This document shows, one piece after another, positions 39,715 through 51,229 of a stretch of DNA of 64,000 nucleotides (position 1 is the stretch's first letter; each line of letters opens with the position of its first letter). Both the position numbers and the translations under genes were made by a program. The notes below the pieces were generated by a model that was given only the letters and a program-made list of their open reading frames with translations, did not search any database and was not told the origin of the DNA. Origin of the DNA: Vanilla planifolia (taxonomy: Eukaryota > Streptophyta > Magnoliopsida > Asparagales > Orchidaceae). The DNA lies in assembly GCA_023846275.1 (NCBI GenBank), contig CM043877.1, positions 17,280,607 through 17,344,606 on the forward strand, given 5' to 3'.

Positions 39715-40169
39715 CGCAGTTAATTCGCATGAAAATTAAATGTACCGCGGCTTACCGAACAACTTTAATTTGGTTCCTTCACTACCGCACGCAGGGCAGC
39801 AGGGCACCCTGGTAGGGTTTCAAGTTTGAATTTTGAAGAAAGAGCAAAAGACAGAATTGCCCTCCGAGCGCAGAAACTTGAATCAGATCCCAAGAATCCT
39901 GGTTAATGGGGTCGCGAGCTCAGCTTTGACCCGGCAATTGACCGCTTAGCCTCCAAATCGCTACCTTACATTTAAGACCCAATGACAATGCCTCCTCTAA
40001 TCACACTCCCAGGATCCAAGAATGCCACCACCAGCAGCCGGCGTCTCCTTCCGTCTCCTGGGTGTCTGTGCTTTCTTCGCCTCCCACAGCAATTCGCCTT
40101 CAGTTCGCCTTCAGTTCGTCTCCTGTGTTACCATCGTCTCCTTCGTCGCCTTCAGTAATGATGACAATG

Positions 40170-40186
40170 TCTCATCATTACTTTCC
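40170..40186. repeat. Target-site duplication of the LINE, right copy
   Basis: TCTCATCATTACTTTCC, identical to 33565-33581. The LINE's 5' end abuts it. Confidence 0.93.
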
Positions 40187-41116
40187 AAACAAGATTAATG
40201 AGCTTTATTCTGTTTGACAATAATGGATAATTTGTCCATTCCACTGGGCCCAGCTCAAAACATTTTCGTACACGTACGCATGACACGTTGTAACAGCCCT
40301 AGTTTTCTCTTATTTGTATTTTTATATTTTTTATAGAAAGAGCTCTTTGAGACGAGTCCAACGGTGGTAAGTTTGTAATTTTTAGAATTTTGGATAATTA
40401 GTTATGAATTTTTAAAGTTTTGGATATATTTGTAATTTCAGGATTTCAGATCCGGGATATATCTGCAATTTAGGATTTTCGACTTAGTTTAAAATCGTGG
40501 CGGAAGGTAAATTTGTAAATATGGAATTGTCGGCCAGGCCAGGGTAGATTTGTAATTTGGATAAGTTCAGGGGGTGTTCTGCAAAAAATCACGAACGTGT
40601 CGATACAAGGCAAAATTAACACATACGTGTCCACCGGGCGAGGATATCAGCCCGGGTGAGTTAATCCTTTTAAGCACAGAAGCTGTTTGGAAAAATTTTG
40701 AGAGATTGCGAAAAGTTGCCGGAAATTTAATGGAAGCTGGGAAGCTCGCCGGAGAAACTGCGGCAAGGTAAGATGGTTCGTTTTATTTTGCTGTATAGGG
40801 GTTCTGTTGAGTGGGGGGAGAGTAAGAGAGGCCGGCCGAATGTTTATTTTCTGCCGGAGACGTATTGGGTTGCCGAAGGAGTGGCCGGAGTTGTCGGCCG
40901 CGAGATGCTGAATGTTTTTCCGGCAAACTGGTCGTCGAGGAGTGCGAAAGAAGTCGAGAGGAGCTTGGTATTTCCCGGAGAGGGATTCGGGGAAACGAGA
41001 AATTACCGTGGAAGCGGCTAGAAGCCGCCGGACGCGAGCGGCGGCGAGGAGAGAGGGAAGCAGCGTTGGGTGAGAAACAGGGATGATCCTGTTTGAACCG
41101 GTTCGGGTTAACCGAA

Positions 41117-41310
41117 CCGGAAGGCGCCCGGTTCGGGCTGAGGCGGAGGAGAGAGAGACCGGGTTCGGGCTGAGGCGGAGGAGAGAGAGAGGGAGAGAGG
41201 GGCGCGGTTCAGTCGGCTGAACCACCGAGCTGAACCGCAGGCCGGTTCAGCGGAGCGCGCGGTCCAGCGCTCTGGGAGCGGGCGGTCCAGCACCGCGAAA
41301 AGAAATTTTG
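41117..41310. repeat. GC-rich direct repeats within the solo LTR
   Basis: GGTTCGGGCTGAGGCGGAGG followed by a GA run occurs twice in a row (about 41131 and 41162). It is followed by GCGCGCGGTCCAGCGCTC and GAGCGGGCGGTCCAGCACCG, the same GGTCCAGC unit that forms a longer array in the LTR at 63272-63389. Confidence 0.8.
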
Positions 41311-41863
41311 GGAAAAATGCTGTTTGGAAAAGCTTTTAGAAAGCGCCGAGCGTGCGCAGGCGGTCCAGCGGGCGGTTCAGTGTCGCGTAAGCCCATTTTT
41401 GGGATTATTTTGGGGTGTGTTTGGGAAAGCTTTTAGAAAGCTGTTTTTGTGACTTAAAACCTTTTTATTTATTTTAATTATTTTGCACATGTGACCTTGT
41501 AGGGACTCCAGAAATTGAGAATAGAGGTCCTGCAATAATAGATCCAGGTAGATAAATTCGTAACCTGTGATAAAGCACAATAGTATTTATTTATATTTCG
41601 ATACATGGTTTCTTACGGGCTACATTACAGTTTTTCTTTACATGACTTTTATCTCATGGCTTGATATATGTTTTATGGTGTTATTTTCTGATTGAACTGA
41701 AAGCCTAAAAGATGACAAAAAGAAAATTGAAACAAAAAGCATAATATGAGATAAAATATAATTGGTTGGACATATTGATATGGTTTTGGCATATTTATCA
41801 CATGTGTGACATGATTGGAAAATAAAAATTGAAAATTGGATTCCTAGAGACATTATCCTCACC

Positions 41864-42080
41864 ACTAGGCCTAGCGGATGAGATCGCAGGGTATCGATCT
41901 TCGGATCAGATATCTGCCTAGTGTGTATGTGTACCATGACCTTCGTATATATTGATGACACCAGGCCTAGCGGATGTGATCGCAGGGTATCAGTACTATA
42001 CCTGCCTGGTGGCACTAGGCCTAGCGGATGAGATCGCAAGGTATCGGTCTTTGGATCAAATATCTGCCTAGTGTTATGAC
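41864..42080. repeat. Triplicated LTR motif (CCTAGCGGATG..GATCGCAGGGTATC)
   Basis: Three spaced copies start near 41864, 41962 and 42014. The reverse-complement form (GATACCCTGCGATCCAACACGCTGG) appears two or three times in both LTRs of the 20.6 kb element, decayed at 59580-59810, and again near 63935-63990. Confidence 0.85.
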
Positions 42081-42675
42081 TGGATGGATGCCGGCTGAAG
42101 GTCATTTGATATGATGATTGGATCCAGAGGATAATGATTCAGAAGGGAATCGGGCCCAGCAAGTATATAACATATAAAATAATGGAAATGGAAATTGATA
42201 TACATGTTTATCTGGTTTACTTTTGATACTGCATGACATTTGATAAGAAGGCATTCATATGGTTTATTTTTCACCGCTTATGAGATGGATTTTGTTTTAT
42301 CATGTTTCACGGCTTGTCTTTTATATCTGGAGATTTATTTTACTTGGTTACATAATGGATTTATCTGCTGAGATATATATGTCTCATTAGTGCTTCATCA
42401 CAGGTCATGAAATCACTGCACCGAGAACTGGGAATGATGCTGTTACAGGAGAGCCCTTTCCAAGAGATGTGTGAGAGGGAAAATTTTAGTGTGATTAAAT
42501 GTTTAAAAACATGTCTTTATATATATACTTTGGATTTTGAGTTAGTGTTTGTCTTACCGTCGGGTCCCCACCTATGGTTTGTTTATTTGTCCTCACTTAG
42601 ATATTGTATCTCGTGACTCTGATGTTCATTTTGTGATCTAATGGTATTGATGTCGGTGGGGTGCCTGACACACGT

Positions 42676-44440
42676 CATCTTAAAAAAAGGAAAAAAAAAA
42701 AAACAAAACTCTGCATAGATCCAGTGTTCTTCACTAAAACCTTTGAACAAAATAATCAAAATATTTTTTAAATTATTTCAACAATATGAATAATACATAA
42801 AGTAAAAATATATTATAGACTAAAACCCAAAATGTGTATAAAAATGTTTAATATTGATAGAATTATGCCATCATTAATAAACTTTATAGTTTAGAATTAC
42901 TAAAAATGACATCAAAATAAATTTAAAAAAAGGATAACATAATTTTTGCTTATATTGACAATTTTGTAATGAAAATGTCATTTGAAAATGGCATGAAAGA
43001 TAGTGAAGATCACTTTAAGAAAGGATAAAATAGGTGACATTGATTTAATGTTTAGGTTTGTAGTGAGAGAAAAATGATGATTGATGTTGATGATGTAAAT
43101 AGTAGCAACAAAATTTTCTTAAGAATCGACAACAACATTAATCTTAATGATTAGAATGTAGATTAGAAAGGAAAGTCCTTAAAGAGAGGAATAAAAGAAA
43201 TCAATGATTGTTATTAAGGCTTTTACAACTAAAGATGAGAGGACTACGAAAGTAGCAGTTAGACGAAGAACAATAACAGTAATAAAATGCATATAAGAGA
43301 GAAATCGAGATGAAGTATAAGAAGAGAAAGATGAGAAGCGAGATTGTGGAATGAATGAGAAATAAAAAGATTAGAAAAGATTTTTTTTATTTTCGAATAA
43401 GTTAATTATTTTTTATGTTGTTTTCTAATTAAAAAGCAAGTGCATGATAAAGTTTGTGTGATGTCGAAACATAGAAATTAAAAAATATATAATTCTTGAT
43501 ACTTATTTTAAATTTAAGGGGAATATTATTGAAACTGATTATATTAGAAGCTTAATGAAAACTTGTGGAGTGACAATAAAGAAAAAACGATTCGAAATCC
43601 TCGAACATAAATGATGATCAAGGAATAAGAAATAAAATTCAAAAACTATTTATAAAACTAGGTTGCTAAAAAAACAAGTACAATTGATCTTGTAGTGAAA
43701 GTCCTTTATAGCTAACGAAATGGAATAAGCATGTTGACTTTACTTCTATATCTCAAAAATTGTAGTTATAATATTCATTAATAATGACAGAATCACAATG
43801 GGTAGATGTATGCCTCTAATTATTGAGCTTTAGTTATAATTGTAAAATAAGAGCTTTGACTATTAATGACGTGGTAAATTTAGTTATAACAATTAGGTAA
43901 ACCATTTCAACCATTTATCAAGTGGTAGCCTTAATTATTATCGACATATAGAAGCTAGATCACCATAGGTAAAATAAATATAAGGTGAAACTCGATAACA
44001 TTGAGAAGCTAGATTTGCACTGCACTAAAGGATTGTCTCAAATGAGTTTATTTAGGAAGATTGGGCATCTATCACAAATTTCCATCAAAAGATTACACTT
44101 TGAATCAATAACTAAGATTTAACGTATAAATTTTCACATATTCATTAATCAAAACATAGATATAATTTCTTTAATAAAAAAATATTGATACAAAATCTTA
44201 TTATATATAAACTTTTGAATACATATGAAGCATGATGAATTTGAATTTATAGATGTGCATTTCTATAAAAAGGTTTGTCTTATCACCTATGTTAAGACAA
44301 GCCTTTGATAAAATTTTCAAAGGAGTCTCTTTGTAAAAAAAATTTTAAATAATGTATACTATATATGCAAGGTTTTAATATTAACTCATTTTGATAATTT
44401 TTTTATAACAATTCTCATAAACAACTACAAAAAAAACCCT
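42676..44440. other. AT-rich spacer
   Basis: It begins with an A-rich tract (about 42683-42705) just after the solo LTR. The rest is AT-rich with no coding signal and no repeat that I recognise. Confidence 0.4.
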
Positions 44441-47400
44441 AACAAAATGTTATGCAAATATCAATTAAAAAAGAAAGTAAGTACACATACGTAGAACCAA
44501 AAAGATTTACATATTCACCAAAGTACTTAAGTTACATCCATAGACAATGTCAACAAAAATTCACTATAAAAAAATAAAGTTATTAAATAAAAAAATAATA
44601 AAAATAAGTAAAAGAGAACCTTAATAATGGAGAGTATTTATAAAATTTCATAAAATAGATAAAGTTTCTAAAATATCTCATAAATTAGAAATTTCTAGAA
44701 TAAACTAAAATACAAATCTAACTAGGCATTAACATGACTTGGATTCAAGATATTTTTGTAAATCTTAATCTTAAATTGAACTCTAAGAACCCAACAAATA
44801 ACTTTTTAAAATTCTATTACTAACAACTTATTAATGCTACCTACAAATATTCACATTGAGCAAATTCAAGCAATTCATAAACTTGCTCATAGAGGTAGGC
44901 ATAGTGAACATATTGGTTGTCCTTTATGCCCATTTTTGGTATTTTGATTCTACTCTCTAAAAAAATAAAGTGATATTGATTATGAATATGTTTGAACCTA
45001 TCAGATTCAATTAGTCATTTGTTAAATATATAGCATTCATATTATCATAATATAAAATAACTTACTTTTGAAGAAAGCCAAGGTCACTAATTAAATATTT
45101 TAACCAAATCTCTTAATATCTTTACTTAAAGCTATATATTCAACTTCATTAGTAGATAAAGTAAAGGTTTTAGAGTAGTTTTCCAACTAACAATTGAACT
45201 ATCAACTGCAAATATATAGCTTGTTAGAAATCTTCTAACATCTAAGTTAATAACATAATTTGAATTTAAATATCTTACAAGTAAACAAGTAGAATCACCT
45301 CTATAAATAGGTTAAATATTTGAGTACTTCTTAGATATTAAAAGATGAGCTTTATTATTTTCTAATTTCCATTCCTAGTTAACTAAGAAATTAACCACAC
45401 TGATTGCATAGCAATGTCGACTCTCGTGTATATATTGTATACATAAGAGTCCTTACTGCATTTGGAATATAAAATTTGAGACATGTACATCAAATCATTT
45501 TGTAATTGAGTTTTAAGAGCTGTATAAAGATGAAAATAACTAAAGAAGTACTTAAAGATTTTGTTATGGACATCTTAAAGAGAGATAAGGTCTTTTAATA
45601 TAACTCTTTTGTGCCAATAACTTTTTTATGTGTAATCACTATAGATTTTCATTCCTAAAATCTTCAATTGCCTTGAAATCTTTCATATCAAACTCTACAT
45701 TATGAAGGAGAGATTTAAGCTTTTGAATAACATATTTGGTTTGAGATGTGATAAGCATATTGTCAAGATACAAGAATAAGTAAATGAAAGAATCATCATT
45801 CACTTTTCTATGATATGCACAATAATTATAAGAACTTCTCTTATAGTCATAATCAAGCATGAAACTATTAAATCTCTTTACTATTAAGTAGATATTTTTT
45901 CAGAACATATAATGATTTTTATAATTTAAAAATATGATCTTCTTTGTATTAAATTATATATCCCTTTGACTAACTATTAAAGATATCCTCCTCAAGCTCT
46001 CTATGTAAGAAAGTTGTTCTCACATCAAGCTATTCTAGCTCTAAGTTTTGAGTAGTTACTAATTCTAGTAATACCTAAATAGAGGTATGTTTTGTAACTG
46101 GTGGGAAGATCTTATTGTAATCCATAACCTCTTTTTGATATTTTTAGCAACCAAATGAGCCTTGTGTCTTTTATTGACACTTAGCATTCCAATCATCTTT
46201 TTAAAGTTCCATTTGCATCCACAAAACACTTACCCTTTAGTAATTTAATAAGCACTCACATTTGATTTTTGTAAAAAGATTTCATCTCATTACCTATAAT
46301 TATATTCCACCAAGTAAACACAACTTATGTGATATCTTGCTAACATGTAAAGGATTCTAAAGATTTTACTTCTTTGGCCATCCACAAAGCATAAGCTATC
46401 ATGTCCTCAAACCAACATCTTTAGGGAGGCTTTGATTATTTATAAGATCGATCAATAGTAATATTATATGTTTGTAATTGTATTTGTATATCTTTTGGAT
46501 TTTTGTGAGACCTTTTAGCAGTCTCATTAGCTAATGATAAGTTATCACTATAATTATGGCTCAAAGTCATTTCAAGCCCCATCTTTTTGGTGATATCATT
46601 CTATTTTTTTGAATTATTAGATTTCAAATTTAGGTAAAGTATATAGTTTTCATCAAATATAATATTTCTATAAAAAAATAACTTTGCTATAGGTTCCAAT
46701 TTATCCTCATTAATATGATAATAAATAAGAAAATAGAATATTTTAAGAAATGAATAATGAATAGACTTTTTAGATCATATCTTAATAGAACTTTTATATT
46801 TTAGAGACCAATTCACCAAATAACAAGCTATGCTGATCAGTTCAACCTAAAAACTCTTTTTCAAACTTGCATTAAAGAGCATGCTCTGAGCTCACTGTAG
46901 TAGTATTTTATTTATTATTTCTACTACACCATTTTATTATGAAGTATCTCTAGAGTAACGAGGATTTCTTAAAATAATTACTAATATTCTTTGGAGTAAG
47001 TTTGAATTAATTTTCTCCTTAACCTTGTTTTCATTAGCTTACCTTTGTGAGAATCTACAATGACCCACTCAATTGTTGAATTGTCTCCATCATTTTCAAA
47101 TGTCTTAAGTAAAGGCATCATACTCATCTTCTACTTTGATATCAATATTTTTAACAACTATTAAAATAGAATTTAATTCATCTAAATGTTCTTTTAGAGA
47201 CATAAAACATGCATTATTTCAATAACTTATTGGTTAGAGATATTGTCATATAAAAATTTTGCAATTTTTTGTCACATACTTGTTGTAATTTTTTTTATTT
47301 GTAGCATCATAGAATACTTCATCTACTAAACAAAACAAAATTAATATCTATGCATTCTTTTCTTATTTGGCAAACTCGACAACATTCATCCCACCAAGCT

Positions 47401-47960
47401 TATCTAATAAAGGTAACTAAATACCTCTTTATTTGAATAAAGTGTGCATCTTGATATATTAGAGATTAAAACTATTTTTTCACATAAACTTATCACTCTT
47501 GATGTTATATAATATAATTTTCTTCCTTGATAACCAAATTCATGGCAAAAATCTTGATCTCATACAAATTTATTATATAAATATCAAATCAATAAAAAAG
47601 TAGGTGCACACATATAAGAATTAAACAATCTATATGATTCACCAAAGTTTTTAGACTACATCTATAAATAATGATAATAATTTATTATGAAAATGAAGGA
47701 TTATAGAATAAAAAAGCAGCAAGGTCAACTAGAGGAGAATAGATCTCTTTAGCTCTAACAATGGAGAATATTTATAATATTTTGTAAACAAATAAATGTT
47801 TTAAAAATACTCTTATCTTGTTTTAAACTAACTAGGATTTAAGACATCTTTATAAAAAGAATTCTTAAAAAAATTATCAAAAAATATGTTAAAAATCAAA
47901 TATTTATGTTAATCTCAAGCTTACCCCATTTTTCCAATGTTGAGATTTATTTTAGAAATC
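44440..47960 (-). mobile_element. Degraded Ty1/copia element
   Basis: Two similar blocks at about 44440-44790 and 47560-47960 look like the LTRs; both hold TTCACCAAAGT, then ACTACATC/GTTACATCCATA, then AATGGAGARTATTTATAA. Between them on the - strand are copia pieces: UBN2-type gag (ACFMSLKEHLDELNSI, about 47150-47220), an RT start like KWNFKKMIGM.. and KRHKAHLVAKNIKKR (about 46130-46220), RT with FLYLDNMLITSQT (45639-45860; usual form YVDDMLI) and RNase H with DLDVRRFLTSYIFAVDSSIVSWKTTL (about 45160-45270). Stops throughout. The internal region is about 2.8 kb, shorter than usual, so deletions have occurred, mainly of integrase. Element ends are estimates. Confidence 0.75.
45160..47220 (-). 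pseudogene. Copia gag-pol remnant
   Basis: The pieces, in - strand order, are gag (about 47100-47470), the RT N-terminal region (about 46130-46280), RT with the altered catalytic box YLDN in place of YVDD (45639-45860) and RNase H (about 45100-45300). The change of the second catalytic Asp to Asn would abolish activity on its own. Confidence 0.7.
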
Positions 47961-50681
47961 TAAATTTCTTTTATTTAATATTTTTATGATGAAAAGCAAT
48001 TAAATAACTTTGTCAATTCAACAAAACTTATTTTGTCGAAAAAATTCTCTATGAAAAAGCTACAAATTTAAGAGTCTTAAGTGAAGGATGGATTAAAAAA
48101 ATATATTAACTATATAATAGGTTTATATTAGTGGCTTAATTAGTGTTGAATATTTAATTAATTTAAAAAATTGTTTTTTAATTCCACATGATAGACCTGC
48201 AAAAGAAAAATTGTTTTTCATTGCACTTAATTAAGTATAACAAGATTTTTTTATAAAAAAATAAAACATTCACTTTAATTAATTGCTTAATCTACCTTAA
48301 CCAAGTTCTTATCCATTCCATATATTATATTAATTTTTCATCAAATTTTCTTTAATTTCAATATCTTTTCCAAGATAACCACAACTGCTATCTTACTTTT
48401 CTTTGTTTTTTCTATTTTAAAATATGTGGGATAATAATTTCTTCAAGTAAGAAGAAGATTTTAAAAAATATTTTTAAAAGGATTTTAAAAGAGTTTTTTT
48501 TAAAATAAGGTTATACAAAAAGATAAAAATTTATTAAAAAAACGTTAGAATTATCATGTTAATTTAAATTTTAAAAATTAGTTAAAAATATTTTTATATA
48601 CAATCTGTCAGTAATTGTTTTCAACAACTCAATAATTGTCTTCCAACAGACAAATTGATAATCAAGTAAAAACTTGATTTTTTTATGATTTGTAATATAA
48701 AAAATTCTTTGAACAAATATTAAGAATTTGGTACCGCTTTTTGTATTTTTGTGTTTAATTTCAATAAAAAAATGATGATAATTTTGTCATTTTCAGAGAA
48801 TAATTTTTATTTTATCATTGTCAAAAAAAAAAAAAACGGCAATTGGTCTATTTCTCTAAAAGACATTACAATGAATACTACTATATAAATTATTAACAAG
48901 AAAGGATATTATATATATATAAATACATATAATTCATAATAAAACCTAACAGATTCTTCTTTTTATTACTTATTAAAAATAATTACAAATACAAAACCCG
49001 ATCCTAAACTTAGCAATAAAAAAGGTCAATTCTAAGTGTTTCAATCTTATATTATGATAGAATAGCATCAAATCATATACAGTATTTTCAAAAAATTAAA
49101 AAAAAATAATCAACATAATTCAAATATTTGATTTCAAGAAAAGATAGTTAATTAAAGTCAAATCAACTTCACAAGGCTTTGAATGATTTTTTGAAAATTT
49201 GGATTTTTTTAAAGAATTTTTTATTTTTTTTTTGTCATTCAATATTATTTTAATCATTTTATCTTCTAATAAAATTTTAATTATCATTTTTTTAATAAAA
49301 ACTTCCCGACAAAATAAAAGATTTTTTATAAATTTCAAATTTATTTATACTTTTTTCGCAATTTTTAGAGTTTTTATCATCTAGAAATTTATTAATTTTT
49401 GTAATTCCTCGATTTTTTTTTTATTTTTAATTTCAATAGTATTTAGGCCATTCCAGAGAGTAATTTATTATTTTTTTTTGTAAATGTGATAATTTAATTT
49501 TTAGTCAAAAAAGCTCAGTTTGCTCGAGTTGATGCAGTTTTGACTTGGTCCAAGTTCAAATTGAGTAAAACAAATCTTACCAATTTGGCCAAAAGCAGGT
49601 TGGTGACTAGATTTACTTTGGTTTGGTTCAACTAGGTCTCAAACTGAGTTTAATTTGGCTAGAGTAGCTAGATGTGGTTCAAATTTGGCTCAATGATGGT
49701 TAAATTTGGCTCCACTTTTTCTCATATTATACTTAAATAGTCACAGCTTGGATCCAATCATTATATTTGGACTCAAGATGACTTGATTTGGCTCAAGCTA
49801 AGGGCAGTTCAGTTGGCTCGAGCTAGCTAGAATTTAGGTTTGGGTTGAGGATCAGAGGACACAATCTCAATGAGAGAGTTATGCCACTATTTGTGTTGCT
49901 ATAGATATGATCACATCATCTTCCTCCAATTTAACCATTTGTGGTTCCTTACAAAACAAAAAATAGCTATTTTAATAGCTAATGTTTTTATTAACCCAAT
50001 TATTTTCTCTTTGAGAGCCTTTATGAACCAACCAATTTTGAATACATTTGTCATTATTAGCTATTCTTTTGAATGGGATGGCTGAGTAAGATAAATAATT
50101 TCTTTTAATTAAAAATGCAAAATATTGACTTTGATAATCATGAGAAGCGACTCACTAATAAGAGCTCTCAAGTCTTTTTTCAAAGTTTCACATTTATCTG
50201 ATGAAGCGTAAGTTTCATCTAAAATTGTTGAATTGATCAAGTTGTTTGTTTAAGTTATTGCTAAGAAATTTCAATATTAGTGCTTTATATTAAAGAAATT
50301 GTCATTGATCTAATATTAATTTTATAATTCTTAAAAAATTTTAAATAATAAGATGAAATAATATAATAACAAATATATAAATGTTTTAAGAAGAATTTTT
50401 TAAATAAAATTTAGGTTCATATTATGTATCTATGCTAATAATATAAAAGAAATAAAGAAATTTGAAAAGATGTGGTGATAACAAAATATTAAATAAAGAT
50501 GTTAACAAGTAAAGATTTTTATAGCTAAACTTGATGATATATTTACTTCAAATTTTATTCTTAAAAATATCTCTCAAGAATTTTTTATTATCTAATTAGA
50601 ATTAAACTTTGAGATAAACAGAAATAAGCATTTTTAATATCTTTTAATATAACAAAAGCATCTATATTATATGTTAGTAAA
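47961..50681. other. AT-rich spacer with a TTTGGCTCAA-rich patch
   Basis: No genes. The block at 48280-48390 is similar to 11490-11590. At about 49500-49850 variants of TTTGGCTCAA or TTGGTTCAA recur every 20-50 bases (AATTTGGCTCAATG, AAATTTGGCTCCAC, GATTTGGCTCAAGC, CAGTTGGCTCGAGC), a degenerate short repeat. Confidence 0.45.
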
Positions 50682-50939
50682 TTTTAAGTGTTTAAATAAT
50701 ATTAAATTTTAAGTTGATAGTTATCGTATGGATTAAGAATTAATATTCAGATTAAAAGTAAGTATTCAGAAGATTATTTACCTATAAAATTGTGTAATTA
50801 CTACTTAGTTATGAAATAAATTTTATTGTTTTGTTTTCTTAAATCTTAGAGGTTTTTTTGTCATTTTCAATTTTTTCCCTATAATGCAAGTTTGTTGTTT
50901 GCAATTTGAGATCTATTTTATTTCAATTTATTTCTATCA
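50682..50939 (+). repeat. 5' LTR of the second copia element
   Basis: 258 bp from TGTTAGTAAATTTTAAG to CTATCA. It aligns with 55145-55429 (TAAGTGTTTAAAT, AGTTGATAGTTATCGTATGG, AAGATTATTT, GAGATCTATTTTATTT). It is followed by a degenerate primer site, TGGTACTTAGAG, at about 50943. Confidence 0.85.
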
Positions 50940-51229
50940 AAGTGGTACTTAGAGAAGAAGAAGGTCGAATGCTACAACGTCGGAGAGAGAAGAGTAAACA
51001 AAACTTTGTTTGGAACTGTGATCTAAGAAAGTAGAAAACAAAAAAAATAGTAAGGAGAAGCTATTTTGTTTTTTCAGAAAGCAGAAAGTATTAGTGTTTG
51101 GAAGTGCAGTTTGCAAAAAGCGCATTGTGCAGAAACAAGAAGCAACACGATGTTTGGAAGTGCGTTTGTAGAAAGCAGAAGCAATGTTTCAAAGTGTGTT
51201 TTTAGAAGTATTTAGAAGAAATTTTGGCT

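Larger units (their letters stand above)
33582..40169 (-). mobile_element. Full-length L1-like LINE (copy 2)
   Basis: A 6588-bp non-LTR retrotransposon on the - strand, bounded on both sides by the same 17-bp target duplication. It has a GC-rich 5' UTR (about 39715-40169), ORF1, a gap of about 420 bp, ORF2 (endonuclease, RT, zf-RVT, RNase H) and a short 3' UTR containing AATAAA but no clear poly(A) tail. ORF1 is intact. ORF2 is broken by two in-frame stops and one frameshift, so the copy is probably inactive. The exact duplication suggests an insertion younger than the neighbouring elements. Confidence 0.93.
40289..42670 (+). repeat. Solo LTR of the gypsy family
   Basis: 2382 bp from TGTAACAGCCCTAG to GGTGCCTGACA, flanked by CACGT at 40284-40288 and again at 42671-42675. 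It shares its head (AGAAAGAGCTCTTTGA, TCCAACGGTG) and tail with the LTRs of the element at 20.6-28.3 kb. There is no internal domain, so it is a solo LTR left by recombination between the two LTRs. Inside are a GC-rich zone (about 40650-41400), three copies of a CCTAGCGGATG..ATCGCAGGGTATC motif (41864-42080) and CGGTCCAGC repeats. Open frames in the GC-rich zone have no protein signature. Confidence 0.92.

Noticed and set aside
34996..39739. Many open frames on the + strand
   Set aside because: They are antisense shadows of LINE ORF1 and ORF2, which match known domains on the - strand.
40574..41293. Open frames in the GC-rich part of the solo LTR
   Set aside because: No domain in either strand, and the repeats with other LTRs show that this is non-coding LTR sequence.
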